From NCBI RefSeq assembly GCF_024256385.1, contig NZ_JAMLFW010000002.1, positions 992,001 to 1,056,000 of the forward strand: DNA of 64,000 bases. The letters are read 5' to 3'. This stretch comes from Anatilimnocola floriformis. GTDB lineage: Bacteria > Planctomycetota > Planctomycetia > Pirellulales > Pirellulaceae. Of this stretch, positions 45,247-54,416 are shown piece after piece (position 1 is the first letter of the stretch; every line of letters starts with the position of its first letter). The position numbers and the translations under genes were made by a program. The notes beneath the pieces are model-generated. The model was not told the origin of the DNA. It saw only the letters and a program-made list of their open reading frames with translations, and ran no database searches.

Positions 45247-45825
45247 ATGATCCTCTCCGGTGACGAGATCCGCCGACGCCTCGGACAGGACATCAACATC
45301 GATCCGTTCGAGCCCGAGCGGCTCAACCCCAACAGCTACAACCTGACGCTGCACGACGAGCTCATCACGTACGAAGAAGTCGTCCTCGACATGGCCCAGC
45401 CGAACCGCACGCGGCGGCTGCGGATTCCCAAGGATGGCATCGTCCTCGCGCCGCAGAAGTTGTATCTTGGCCGGACTGTCGAACGGACCGAAACGCACAA
45501 CTGCGTCCCCATGATCGAAGGTCGTAGCTCGATCGGCCGGCTCGGCCTGTTTGTGCATGTGACGGCGGGCTTTGGCGACGTCGGCTTTTGTGGCTATTGG
45601 ACGCTCGAAATGTTCGCCGTGCAGCCGATCCGCATTTATCCCGGCGTGCCGATCTGCCAGATCTTTTATCACGAGATCGCCGGCACTTACAGCGAATACA
45701 ACAGCGACAAATATCAGCACAATCGCGACATTCAGCCGAGCCTGCTCTATCGCGAATTGAACCCCGGCAGCGACCGCCGCGATCCGCAGCTGACCCTCTC
45801 GTTTGGCAACGACGGCGCGCAGTAA
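45247..45825 (+). CDS. dcd: dCTP deaminase
   Basis: A 192-residue protein, the usual length. It converts dCTP to dUTP in thymidylate supply. Family blocks are clear: LSGDEIRRRL at the N-terminus, LNPNSYNLTL, EGRSSIGRLGLFVHVTAGF, FCGYWTLEMFAV (catalytic Glu) and PICQIFYHEIAG. The Arg-Ser-Ser and Gln of the nucleotide site are present. Whether it also hydrolyses dUTP (bifunctional type) cannot be told by eye. It heads a three-gene run with the HEAT and HtrA-like genes, though these need not be related. Confidence 0.93.
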   Translation: MILSGDEIRRRLGQDINIDPFEPERLNPNSYNLTLHDELITYEEVVLDMAQPNRTRRLRIPKDGIVLAPQKLYLGRTVERTETHNCVPMIEGRSSIGRLGLFVHVTAGFGDVGFCGYWTLEMFAVQPIRIYPGVPICQIFYHEIAGTYSEYNSDKYQHNRDIQPSLLYRELNPGSDRRDPQLTLSFGNDGAQ

Positions 45826-45854
45826 CGCCGGCTGTCGCTCGCGGAGATTCATCG

Positions 45855-46448
45855 ATGCCCAAGCTCTTCGTTGCGCTGGCCTTTGTTCTCTGCGCCGCCA
45901 ACTCTTTCGCGCAAGTCCCGACGGTTCTCGGCAAGACGGCCGATGACTGGCATTTGCGGCTCGCCATGGGCGATGGTCAGGATCGCCACCTTGCGGCATG
46001 GGCTTTGGCTCAATCTGGCAAGTCAGCCGATCGCTGGTTGCTCCATCAAACGCACCATCCCGATCCGGTCGTGCGTTATTGGCTGATTCAAGGCCTCGGC
46101 CGAAATGCTGCGAATGAGAAGACGAAGGATGGCCGTGAACCCTATTTGAAAGTATTGCGCAAGCTGCTCACCGACGAATCGCCTGCGCCCCGGCTGGCTG
46201 CTGCCGATCAACTCGCGCGACTCGGCGCCGTCGACGAAGCGATGCCGGTGCTCATCGCGGGTCTCGATGAACCTCAGGATTCCGCGGGCATGCAAGCCGC
46301 TGCCACGCTCGCTGCGTTAGGGAAGCAAGCCGCGCCGGCCCAAGCTAAACTACAAACGGCCGCCGCGAATGGTGGTGAATATGTCAAACGCCTCGCCAAC
46401 CGAGCGCTGCAAAATCTGGGTGTGCCCAGCAAAAATCTCGAGGAATGA
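45855..46448 (+). CDS. Exported HEAT-repeat-like protein
   Basis: A 197-residue protein with a signal peptide (PKLFVALAFVLCAANSFAQ). The rest is short helical repeats (DRHLAAWALAQSGKSADRWL, PDPVVRYWLIQGLG, PAPRLAAADQLARLG, SAGMQAAATLAALGKQAAPA). The ATG at 45855 is taken because it starts the signal peptide; an upstream in-frame reading overlaps dcd. It precedes the HtrA-like gene by six bases and may act with it in the periplasm. Confidence 0.75.
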   Translation: MPKLFVALAFVLCAANSFAQVPTVLGKTADDWHLRLAMGDGQDRHLAAWALAQSGKSADRWLLHQTHHPDPVVRYWLIQGLGRNAANEKTKDGREPYLKVLRKLLTDESPAPRLAAADQLARLGAVDEAMPVLIAGLDEPQDSAGMQAAATLAALGKQAAPAQAKLQTAAANGGEYVKRLANRALQNLGVPSKNLEE

Positions 46449-46454
46449 TTTTCC

Positions 46455-48677
46455 ATGCCTTCTCCCCGCTCCACGTTTCTCGCGTTGCTGTTGATCGGGG
46501 TTGGCTGGCTGAGTTCTGTTCTCCAGGCAGAAGAAAAGTTCACCGTCGAGCAGCTCGCGAAGAATGCCCGTCAGTCGATCGTGGTCATTTCCATCTCCGG
46601 TCGCGACGGCGGTCAGCAAGGGATGGGGACCGGCTTCGTCATCGATAAGACGGGCTTGATCGCGACCAATCTGCACGTCATCGGCGAAGCGCGGCCGATC
46701 AAGATTCAAACAGCCGACGGCAAGAGCTTGCAAGTCACTGCCATTCACGCCACCGATCGCGCTCGCGATCTCGCCATCCTGCGCGTGGCCGAAAAAGATC
46801 TCGCCGCGCTGCCGCTCGGTGATTCCGACAAGCTCGAGCAAGGTCAGCCGATCGTGCTGCTCGGCAATCCACAGGGTTTGAAACACAGCGTGGTTGCGGG
46901 TGTCGTCTCCGGCACGCGCGAGGTCGAAGACCGCACGCTCATTCAGCTCGCCGTGCCTGTCGAACCGGGTAACAGCGGTGGCCCGGTGCTCGATATGCAA
47001 GGCCGAGTGCAAGGCGTGATGACGATGAAATCGGCAGTGACCGAAAACCTGGGCTTTGCTGTCAGCGCGAATGATCTGCAACCGCTTCTCGACAAACCGA
47101 ACCCCGTGCCGATCGAGCGCTGGCTGACCATTGGCACACTCGACAACAAAGAATGGACCACGCTTTTCGGCAGCCTGTGGCAACAGCGGGGCGGCCGAAT
47201 TCTTGTAAGTGGACTCGGACAAGGCTTTGGTGGACGCAGTTTGTGCCTCGCGAGTGCGACGCCACCGGAGTTACCGTACGAAGTCGCAGTCAGCGTGCTG
47301 CTCGACGACGAAGCGGGCGCCGCCGGTCTCGTTTTTCACGCTGACGGCGGCGATCGGCACTACGGCTTTTATCCCAGCAACGGCAAGCTGCGACTCAGTC
47401 GCTTCGAAGGGGCCGATGTCTTCAGTTGGAAAGTACTGCTCGAAAAGCCAATCGATTCTTACAAGCCGGGCGAATGGAATCGTCTGCGCGTGCGAATTGA
47501 AAAGGACAAGTTCCGCTGCTACGTCAACGACGAGCTCGTCATCGAATCGACCGACGATGCCTTCACCAAAGGCAAGGTCGGCCTCGCCAAGTTTCGCCAA
47601 ACGGCAGCTCAGTTCCGCCGTTTCGAAGTCGCCCGCGAAACTGTCAGCAAACAGGCCGATGAAAAACTGGCGTTGGAATTGAATGCGGCGATCGAAAGAC
47701 TACCCCAGCTCGCGGAAGTGAAAGCGGAGCAACTTTCGCCACTCGAAAAACAAGCGGGCCTTAGCAGTGATCTCCTTCGTCAGCGCGCGAAAGAACTCGA
47801 TCAACGAGCCACGGATCTCCGGCGTCTCGCTGCCGACGTGCGGGCGGCCAGCGTTTGCCAGCAACTCGCGAAAGTTGCCGGGCCAGAAGTAAAGGAAGTC
47901 AATCTCGTCCGCGGCGCGCTCCTGGTCGCCACGCTCGACGAAGAGGACATCGACATCGAAGCCTACGTCCGTCAGCTCGATCGCATTGCCGGTGAAGTGC
48001 GGGCTTCGCTGAAAAAAGACGCCAGCGATGCCGACAAGCTCGCCGCGCTGAACAAGCTGCTGTTCGATGAACTCGGTTTTCACGGCAGCCGTAGCGACTA
48101 CTACAACGCGGCCAACAGCTATCTCAACCGCGTGCTCGACGACCGCGAAGGGCTGCCGATCACGCTGTCGCTCGTCTACATGGAGCTCGCCCGTCGCCTC
48201 GACTTGAAAGTCGTCGGCGTTGGTTTGCCGGGGCATTTTGTAGTTCGTCACGAACCGACCAAGGGGGACAAGCAGCTGCTCGATGTTTTCGATGGCGGCA
48301 AGCCACTCAGCGACAAAGAGGCTGCGAAGATCGTCCTCGATAACACCGGCGAACCAATCCAGCCGCAACATCTCAAGACAGTCACCGAGCGGCAGATGCT
48401 CCTGCGGATGTTGCAAAACCTCCTCGGTGTCGCGCAGGGCAAAAAGGATCGCGAAGCCACGCTCCGCTACCTGCAAGCGCTCATCACGCTTGAACCCGAA
48501 CTGCCGCGCGAGCGCGGCTTGCAGGCGATGCTCCGTTTCGAAACCGGCCGCAAGCAAGCCGCCATCACCGGCCTTGATTGGTTCCTGCAAACCAAACCGG
48601 AAGGGATCGATCTGGAGCAAATCGAAAAGATGCAGCAATTCTTCCGCGACAACAAAGCCGAACGCATCGTGCCGTAG
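46455..48677 (+). CDS. HtrA-like protease fused to a LamG-like and a SirB1/transglutaminase-like domain
   Basis: A 740-residue protein with a signal peptide (about 1-24). Residues about 30-215 form a trypsin-like S1C protease: His in ATNLHVIG (about 74), Asp in RARDLAILRV (about 105), Ser in EPGNSGGPVLD (about 173). No PDZ domain follows; instead about 235-395 resemble a concanavalin/LamG-like or DUF1080-type beta-sandwich (FHADGGDRHYGFYPSNGKLR, KPGEWNRLRVRIE). After a coiled coil, about 500-740 match SirB1/transglutaminase-core proteins (SDYYNAANSYLNRVLDDREG, LPITLSLVYMELARRLDLKV, GLPGHFVV). It is exported, so a periplasmic protease with an added peptide-binding or transfer domain is likely. 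It abuts the convergent next gene at 48678. Confidence 0.85.
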   Translation: MPSPRSTFLALLLIGVGWLSSVLQAEEKFTVEQLAKNARQSIVVISISGRDGGQQGMGTGFVIDKTGLIATNLHVIGEARPIKIQTADGKSLQVTAIHATDRARDLAILRVAEKDLAALPLGDSDKLEQGQPIVLLGNPQGLKHSVVAGVVSGTREVEDRTLIQLAVPVEPGNSGGPVLDMQGRVQGVMTMKSAVTENLGFAVSANDLQPLLDKPNPVPIERWLTIGTLDNKEWTTLFGSLWQQRGGRILVSGLGQGFGGRSLCLASATPPELPYEVAVSVLLDDEAGAAGLVFHADGGDRHYGFYPSNGKLRLSRFEGADVFSWKVLLEKPIDSYKPGEWNRLRVRIEKDKFRCYVNDELVIESTDDAFTKGKVGLAKFRQTAAQFRRFEVARETVSKQADEKLALELNAAIERLPQLAEVKAEQLSPLEKQAGLSSDLLRQRAKELDQRATDLRRLAADVRAASVCQQLAKVAGPEVKEVNLVRGALLVATLDEEDIDIEAYVRQLDRIAGEVRASLKKDASDADKLAALNKLLFDELGFHGSRSDYYNAANSYLNRVLDDREGLPITLSLVYMELARRLDLKVVGVGLPGHFVVRHEPTKGDKQLLDVFDGGKPLSDKEAAKIVLDNTGEPIQPQHLKTVTERQMLLRMLQNLLGVAQGKKDREATLRYLQALITLEPELPRERGLQAMLRFETGRKQAAITGLDWFLQTKPEGIDLEQIEKMQQFFRDNKAERIVP

Positions 48678-49370
48678 TTAGTAACCGTATGAGAACACAG
48701 TCTCCAACTGCTCCGCCCGCGATAGATCGCGCGGCGTGATCATCTGCCGATCGAGCGGCGGTGGCGCTTTCTCGATTCGTTCGATCAGTTTTTCATAGGG
48801 ATTCCATTTCAACTCACCCAGCGCGATGAGCTGGCCTAACTGTTCTCCGTCGGTCGCATCCTGATACGCCAGGTAAATCAGCTCCGAACAATAAATGGCC
48901 GCTCGGTCGTCATCGAGTCGATAACGGATGTCATATGGCCGGCCGCGCAGTGAGCGCACACTGGCGAGCATTTTCGGCACGTGAGGTTGCTCATCAGCCT
49001 TCAAACGCTTGACGAGAAATGCTCGATCGCGCCCCCGCGCGACGAAATCGCCCAAGGGCGTCGGCCCCACCGGTGCGTATGCTTCATACACTACCCACCG
49101 GCCGTTCTCCCGCGCAACAATTCCGCAATGCGACAACGGCGACCGCGTGCCACCCTCAATCGCGTTCACCAGCGGCGAACGCGGCAGCGATTGAAAAATG
49201 ACGTCCCCTTCCTGCGGCTGGTAGCTCGCTAAAGCCCACAGCGCCGGCCCGAACGTGAATCCCCAAATCGTTCCGGCGACGACCACAAACACAACCAGCA
49301 CGATCGCCGACCAGAGCAACTCCCGCCGGCTATTCCGCCCACCGTGCGATCGTCGAATCATCTCGTTCAT
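48678..49370 (-). CDS. YiiX/YebB-like permuted papain-fold protein
   Basis: A 230-residue protein. One N-terminal membrane helix (ELLWSAIVLVVFVVVAGTIW, about residues 17-36) precedes the domain. The circularly permuted NlpC/P60-like core shows GDVIFQSLPRSPLVNAI, SPLSHCGIVARE (His) and AAIYCSELIYLAYQ (Cys). Such enzymes act on peptide, amide or lipid ester bonds; the substrate here is unknown. The ATG at 49370 is chosen because GGGAGG lies eight bases upstream; 49400 is an alternative without it. Confidence 0.75.
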   Translation of the reverse strand: MNEMIRRSHGGRNSRRELLWSAIVLVVFVVVAGTIWGFTFGPALWALASYQPQEGDVIFQSLPRSPLVNAIEGGTRSPLSHCGIVARENGRWVVYEAYAPVGPTPLGDFVARGRDRAFLVKRLKADEQPHVPKMLASVRSLRGRPYDIRYRLDDDRAAIYCSELIYLAYQDATDGEQLGQLIALGELKWNPYEKLIERIEKAPPPLDRQMITPRDLSRAEQLETVFSYGY

Positions 49371-49532
49371 CGCGCAAACCTCCCGCCGTAAGATCCCCAA
49401 TTCCCATTCGTTCTCCAGGCCTGGCGATATTCCTGCATTGCCTTCCTGAATGCCCCCTGCGATTCGAGTTGTCGCGATCGCATGGCTGTGCCAGACTGAA
49501 GGCTCCGATTCTCCCCGCCTGGATTTCCCGCC

Positions 49533-51287
49533 ATGAAACGCTATTGCCTGCTGTTCGTTGGTTTGCTGATGGGGCTATTGGCGGGCAAAATCTTCGCTGC
49601 CGATGACGCGCCGCAACTGGCGACAAAACTCCGCCGGCCGATCGCGCTAACTAGCGACCAGGCCGGTGATTGGTGGTATGTCGCCAATCGCGACAGCGGT
49701 TCGATTTCAGTGCTTACTTCGGCTGGCAAATTGCGGGGTGAAACCACTGTCGGCAAAAAACTGTCGGACTTTATCGCGGATGGCGGCGATCTGTTTCTCG
49801 CGACGGATGAGCAAGCTCATCAGCTGTTGGTTCTGCAGATCAACGGCGAGAAGGTCAGCGTTCGGCAGCGACTGGGAGTCAGTCCTTATCCCGTCGGCGT
49901 GACGGTTTGGGACAATGGCAAACTGGCGGCCGTCACATCGCTCTGGTCGCGGCGTGTTTCGTTTCTTGATTTCAATGCAACAGCCGATGCGCCAGCGAAG
50001 ATCGCCCAGGTTCTCGACCTCCCCTTCGCGCCGCGCAAGCTCATTCACCTGCCGCAGCAGGGCAAGCTGATTGTCGCCGATTCGTTCAAAGGGCAGCTCG
50101 CAGTCATCGAGCCGAACAAGCACACGATCGAAGCCGTCCGGCAATTCCCCGGCCACAATATTCGCGGCCTGGGCATCAGCGCGAATGGCGAGATGCTGCT
50201 GGTGTCGCATCAGATGCTGAATGAACTGGCCCACACGATTCGCAACGACGTGCACTGGGGCCTGCTGATGTCGAACGATCTCCGCTGGCTGAAGATCGAG
50301 TCGGTTCTCGCCGGCGGCCGCGAGACGTACTTCGGCTCGCACATGCATCCGCTGGGCGAAGCCGGCCAAGGTGGCGGTGATCCGGGCGGACTTGATGTTT
50401 CGCCGACAGGCACGGTGGTGGTGACCATGTCCGGCGCGGGGCAAATCTCCGTCGGCAAGGAAGACGACTTTTCGCTGTATCGAATCGATGTCGGGCAACG
50501 GCCCGTGGCGGTAAAGTTTTCGCGCGATGGCAAAAGCGTTTGGGTCGTCGATCAATTTGCCGACTCGCTCGTGCGCGTCGATCTCGTTGCCAACGAAGTG
50601 GCCGAAAAGATTTCGCTCGGACCAGCGCCGAAACTGACGCTCGCGCAGCAAGGTGAAGTTCTCTTTCACGATTCGCGACTCGCTCACGACGACTGGATGA
50701 GTTGTCACAGTTGTCACAGCGATGGCCATGCCAACGGCCAGATGAACGACAACTTCAGCGACAAATCGTTCGGTGCGCCCAAGCGAGTGTTGTCGCTTCT
50801 CTCGCAAAAAGACACGGCCCCTTACGCCTGGAACGGCGAGGCTAGCGAGCTCTTGCAGCAGATCCGCAGCTCGCTCGAAAACACGATGCAGCACGACGAT
50901 GAAGTTCCCGATGCCGATGTGAAAGCGCTCGCGGCGTATGTGGAAACGCTGGAATTGCCGCCGTCGGTCGACGCACTGCGTGGCACGAGCGATCCCGCCG
51001 CGATCGCTCGCGGCAAAGCCGTTTTTGAAAACCACGACTGCTCCCGCTGCCACGCCGCGCCGACGTTTACCACGCCGAAGACCTACGACGTGGGGCTGAC
51101 CGACAAGCAAGGCAACAAGCTCTTCAACCCGCCGAGCCTCCGCGGCGTGAGCCATCGTGGCCCGTTCTTCCACAACAACCGCGCAGCCACGCTGGAGGAG
51201 GTCTTCCTCAAGCATCAGCATCCGGGGAATGCGAAATACAGCGCGGAAGAAATCGCGGATCTAGTGAAGTACCTGAAGAGCTTATAG
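49533..51287 (+). CDS. Beta-propeller cytochrome c protein (YVTN/MauG-like)
   Basis: A 584-residue protein with a signal peptide (about 1-22, ending KIFA). Residues about 40-360 are YVTN-type propeller blades (QAGDWWYVANRDSGSISVL, GNIRGLGISANGEMLLVSHQ-like, RDGKSVWVVDQFADSLVRVD). Residues about 370-584 carry two heme c sites, CHSCH and CSRCH, with a C-terminal LRGVSHRGPFFHNNRAATLE block resembling MauG/cytochrome c peroxidase-like proteins. A periplasmic electron-transfer or oxidase role is likely; the substrate is unknown. Confidence 0.85.
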   Translation: MKRYCLLFVGLLMGLLAGKIFAADDAPQLATKLRRPIALTSDQAGDWWYVANRDSGSISVLTSAGKLRGETTVGKKLSDFIADGGDLFLATDEQAHQLLVLQINGEKVSVRQRLGVSPYPVGVTVWDNGKLAAVTSLWSRRVSFLDFNATADAPAKIAQVLDLPFAPRKLIHLPQQGKLIVADSFKGQLAVIEPNKHTIEAVRQFPGHNIRGLGISANGEMLLVSHQMLNELAHTIRNDVHWGLLMSNDLRWLKIESVLAGGRETYFGSHMHPLGEAGQGGGDPGGLDVSPTGTVVVTMSGAGQISVGKEDDFSLYRIDVGQRPVAVKFSRDGKSVWVVDQFADSLVRVDLVANEVAEKISLGPAPKLTLAQQGEVLFHDSRLAHDDWMSCHSCHSDGHANGQMNDNFSDKSFGAPKRVLSLLSQKDTAPYAWNGEASELLQQIRSSLENTMQHDDEVPDADVKALAAYVETLELPPSVDALRGTSDPAAIARGKAVFENHDCSRCHAAPTFTTPKTYDVGLTDKQGNKLFNPPSLRGVSHRGPFFHNNRAATLEEVFLKHQHPGNAKYSAEEIADLVKYLKSL

Positions 51288-51311
51288 GCACACTCGCGCC
51301 AGCGGGCCCAT

Positions 51312-51533
51312 TCACCTTGGTAGATGAACCGCGAAGTGATGCAATTCAACTTGCCGTTTGACCGCTTCGCGAGCACCCTGCGTGTCGTTGCGCGGTTCAG
51401 CATTGTGCGACTTGCCGCAGAGCGGGCAGTACCATTCGCCCCAATACCCGATCCGGCCAATCATCAGGCGAATTGCGTAAGTAACATTGCCTAAAGCGAC
51501 TTGATAACTATCTTGCTGAATTGGCTTTGACAT
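51312..51533 (-). CDS. Small hypothetical protein with a CPLC motif
   Basis: A 73-residue protein: YAIRLMIGRIGYWGEWYCPL, CGKSHNAEPRN, VKRQVELHHFAVH. CPLCGKSHN with nearby His residues may bind a metal, but a second Cys pair is missing. GGAAGG precedes the ATG at 51533 by about six bases, supporting it as a real gene. Function unknown. It lies 100 bases downstream of the membrane-protein gene on the same strand. Confidence 0.45.
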   Translation of the reverse strand: MSKPIQQDSYQVALGNVTYAIRLMIGRIGYWGEWYCPLCGKSHNAEPRNDTQGAREAVKRQVELHHFAVHLPR

Positions 51534-51633
51534 CGCGCGACCTTCCCACCGACGAGTCGGTTTTGCCCTGTCGAAATCGCCGCTACTTGCGCGCCGCTAG
51601 CGAGAACGCAGCTGGAAGGAAATTCCCCAGTCA

Positions 51634-52074
51634 TTACAAGCGCGAATAGACAGCGAGCTCCGTGGCCAATACTGCCGTGAACGCGAACCAGTGCCATAGC
51701 AAGAATCGGTAGCGCAGAAAGGGACCGACGGCAAATGGCAGCAACAACGTGATCGCAAACGGAAGGGGAATCCACAGCGTGTGGCGAAAGCGCGCCAGGG
51801 TGTAGTCACTCCTTGCATAGCGGAACCGGCCCACGTAGCACCGACTGGGAAATTGCCTGGAAACCTCCGCGTGCACTCCGACTGGAAAGGCAGGACTTGG
51901 CGGCCGTAGAAAAAGATAGCGAAGCGTTCCGTCTTGAATATCAACGATGCCACTTCCCTGGGCGAACGGGTACGCTACCCAGACAACTCCCAACTGACTC
52001 ACCAACCACATCACGAAAAGGATGCAGCAGCTAATCGCCGGTAGATACTTCGCACTATTGAAGACCGTCTTCAT
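51634..52074 (-). CDS. Small multi-pass membrane protein, hypothetical
   Basis: A 146-residue protein with hydrophobic spans at the N-terminus (CCILFVMWLVSQLGVVWVAY) and the C-terminus (WIPLPFAITLLLPFAVGPFL and YRFLLWHWFAFTAVLATELA). The layout (one helix, a small exposed domain, then two or three helices) is frequent among planctomycete hypothetical membrane proteins. Start ATG 52074 is used because it places the first helix near the N-terminus. Function unknown. The 147-base gap to the divergent gene at 52222 shows no clear promoter. Confidence 0.55.
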   Translation of the reverse strand: MKTVFNSAKYLPAISCCILFVMWLVSQLGVVWVAYPFAQGSGIVDIQDGTLRYLFLRPPSPAFPVGVHAEVSRQFPSRCYVGRFRYARSDYTLARFRHTLWIPLPFAITLLLPFAVGPFLRYRFLLWHWFAFTAVLATELAVYSRL

Positions 52075-52221
52075 GACGTCGATCTTACATCCCGCTAGTA
52101 TCCCATACCTTTGTGATCTGAAACCGGCCAACCTCGTTGCTCACCGGCGAGTTTGCGGCTCATTCCGAGCACCGTTAGAATATCGAGGTTCTTCGGGCTC
52201 TTCTCTACTCTGGACGCGATC

Positions 52222-53205
52222 GTGACAAAGCTCGTTCCCCTTGGCTTACTCTTGGCGATTCTCTGCGGCTGCAATTCGGCGCCGCCGCCAACTCCTGCCG
52301 CTCCTGCGCCGCCGGTTGCGCCTGCTGCAGTCACTCCTGCGCCAGCCAAGATCGAAAAGCTCACGGCCAAGCATCTGCCCAATCCGGTGCGGGTGCATGA
52401 GAAGGTGATCTCGGGCGGATTGCCCGAAGGGGACGCGGCGTTTGCCGAATTGAAAGAGCTGGGCATCAAAACAGTGATCAGCGTCGATGGTGCCAAGCCC
52501 GATGTGACGCTGGCCGAAAAATATGGCATGCGGTATGTCCATCTGCCGCACAGTTACGACGGCGTGCCGGAGAAAACAGCGCAGGAGCTGGCGAAAGCGG
52601 TTCGGGATCTTCCTGGTCCGATCTACATACATTGCCATCACGGCAAACATCGCAGCCCAGCCGCCTCGGCCGTCGCCTGCGTTGGCGCGGGGATGATCAC
52701 TCATGACGATGCTGCCGCGCTCTTGAAAGTCGCCGGCACCAGCGAAGCCTATCGCGGCTTGTTTCAATCGGCCGAGAGTGCGCAAGCGCTCGATAAAGCG
52801 TTGCTCGACAATCTACAAGCCGAGTTCCCCGCCACGGCGAAGATCCCGGCGATGGCGCAGCACATGATCGAGGTTGAGCATGTTCATGATCGCCTGAAAG
52901 CCATCGAAAAAGCCGGCTGGAAAACTCCTGCCGACATGCCTGCACTGGTCCCCGAGCATGAAGCGCTGCTCCTCCGTGAAGCATTCACCGAATTGCTCCG
53001 CACCAAGGAAGTCATGGAGAAACCAGCGAAGTTTCAAGAGCTGACCAAGGAAGCAGAAGCTCTCTGCCTGCAACTCGAAGAGCTGCTGAAGAAAAACCCG
53101 GACGCGGCGGATGCTTCCAAACTATTCACCGCCGTGAGCAACAACTGCAAAGCTTGTCACACCGCATTTCGCGATATTCCGCTGAAAGAAAAGGGAATCA
53201 AATGA
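52222..53205 (+). CDS. Lipoprotein fusing a CX5R phosphatase domain to a cytochrome c'-like heme domain
   Basis: A 327-residue protein. From GTG 52222 the N-terminus is a signal peptide with lipobox LCGC (about residue 16-19), followed by a Pro/Ala linker. Residues about 55-190 look like a dual-specificity-type phosphatase (GLPEGDAAFAELKELGIKTV ... YVHLPHSYDGV ... IYIHCHHGKHRSPAA): Cys and Arg of HCX5R are present (about 137). Residues about 215-327 are a helical bundle ending in NNCKACHTAFR, a c-type heme site placed as in cytochrome c'. A phosphatase domain on a heme lipoprotein is unusual. The next gene overlaps its stop by four bases (ATGA), so they are coupled. Confidence 0.8.
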   Translation: MTKLVPLGLLLAILCGCNSAPPPTPAAPAPPVAPAAVTPAPAKIEKLTAKHLPNPVRVHEKVISGGLPEGDAAFAELKELGIKTVISVDGAKPDVTLAEKYGMRYVHLPHSYDGVPEKTAQELAKAVRDLPGPIYIHCHHGKHRSPAASAVACVGAGMITHDDAAALLKVAGTSEAYRGLFQSAESAQALDKALLDNLQAEFPATAKIPAMAQHMIEVEHVHDRLKAIEKAGWKTPADMPALVPEHEALLLREAFTELLRTKEVMEKPAKFQELTKEAEALCLQLEELLKKNPDAADASKLFTAVSNNCKACHTAFRDIPLKEKGIK

Positions 53206-53693
53206 ACCGTTTCCATCTGCTGCTAACCACGGCCTGCCTCGCGCTGTTGCCTGCCTTCGCTTGCGCTCAAGAAGCAAAACCCAAGCCGACCAAGGACGAG
53301 CTCGTCAAACAACTCGAACAACTGCTGACCGGCGCGAAGATGACCGGCACCTTCACGGTCGTCGGCAAAGCCGACAAGCCTCCAGCCGCGGAAGAATACT
53401 CGGTCGTCAGCGCCCAACGCATCGACGGCGACACCTGGCTGCTCAAAGCCCGCATCAAGTACGGCAAGACCGACACGACATTGCCCGTGCCGCTCGAAAT
53501 TCAATGGGCAGGCGAAACGCCGATCATCACCATGACCGACATGTCGATCCCCGGCCTGGGCGACAGCTTCAGCACCCGCGTAGTGATCTACGACGGCATG
53601 TACGCGGGCACCTGGGCCCACGGCAAAGTGAAAGGCCACATGTTCGGCACGATCACAAAGGGTGACGAGAAGAAAGACGAAAAGAAGGAATAG
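53202..53693 (+). CDS. Secreted hypothetical protein translationally coupled to the phosphatase-heme lipoprotein
   Basis: A 163-residue protein with a signal peptide (RFHLLLTTACLALLPAFACA). The domain (TGTFTVVGKADKPPAAEEYS, LKARIKYGKTDTTLPVPLEI, VVIYDGMYAGTWAHGKVKGH) looks like a beta-rich binding domain; the tail is Lys/Glu-rich. Not assigned to a named family. The start overlaps the previous stop as ATGA, so it is probably made with the phosphatase-heme protein and may act with it. Confidence 0.7.
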   Translation: MNRFHLLLTTACLALLPAFACAQEAKPKPTKDELVKQLEQLLTGAKMTGTFTVVGKADKPPAAEEYSVVSAQRIDGDTWLLKARIKYGKTDTTLPVPLEIQWAGETPIITMTDMSIPGLGDSFSTRVVIYDGMYAGTWAHGKVKGHMFGTITKGDEKKDEKKE

Positions 53694-54416
53694 TCACTGC
53701 ACGAAGCGAATCAAGAACGGCAGCGCAGTCGTGTAGATCAAATAACCCGCCACCACGATCACGCCGATCCAGTGCACATTGTCGCGACGCACGCCCTGCC
53801 GCAGATCGGCAACGGCCAAGACGAGCAGCGCGAGGCCATATCCCCAGCCGAGCAGCTGCCGCAGCAGGTTGACCGCCACCAAGAACTGAAAGTCCAACCG
53901 CAATAGCAGCATCATGAAGATGGCCAAGGCATTGGCGGCCACGCCGATCGCAAACAAGATTCGCCAGCGATCGCGCGTGGCAATCGAGGCCGCGATATTC
54001 AAGATCATCGCGAATGCGAGCGCAACAAAGTTCACGCCGACGTAAAAACTCGAGCCGGGCAGTCCTGTCAGCGAGATGAAGGTCATCATCCGCATGAGCA
54101 GCGTCGCCACGCTGGTAAAACCAAACGCCAGCAGCAACCAATGCCCCGGCTGCGATGGAAACGGCGGCCCCTCGGTGTACCACCGCCAGAGCATCAGCAC
54201 CCAAGCCGACAACCCCACGGCAACGAGCGGCGACACCACAAACGCCATCAGCAGCGGAAAGCTGCCGAGTTCACCATTCGACGGCTGACTCGTCGCCCGA
54301 TCGTAGCCGAGCAGCGCCGCAGTTACCGCCGTCCACAAGAGCAACAAGCCGATGCTCAGCCGTTCTTCATGCGGCTGCTTCAGTCGCTGGTCGATCGGCG
54401 AGAACGGGTCGCTCAT
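53694..54416 (-). CDS. Multi-pass membrane protein
   Basis: A 240-residue protein with about seven hydrophobic spans (IGLLLLWTAVTAALLGY, LLMAFVVSPLVAVGLSAWVL, WLLLAFGFTSVATLLMRMMT, YVGVNFVALAFAMILNIAAS, ILFAIGVAANALAIFMMLLL, LALLVLAVADL, WIGVIVVAGYLIYTTALPFL). Family not recognised. Start ATG 54416 overlaps the stop of the upstream propeller gene (ATGA), so they are coupled; it is the last gene of the DUF1592-DUF1552-propeller run. Confidence 0.7.
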   Translation of the reverse strand: MSDPFSPIDQRLKQPHEERLSIGLLLLWTAVTAALLGYDRATSQPSNGELGSFPLLMAFVVSPLVAVGLSAWVLMLWRWYTEGPPFPSQPGHWLLLAFGFTSVATLLMRMMTFISLTGLPGSSFYVGVNFVALAFAMILNIAASIATRDRWRILFAIGVAANALAIFMMLLLRLDFQFLVAVNLLRQLLGWGYGLALLVLAVADLRQGVRRDNVHWIGVIVVAGYLIYTTALPFLIRFVQ

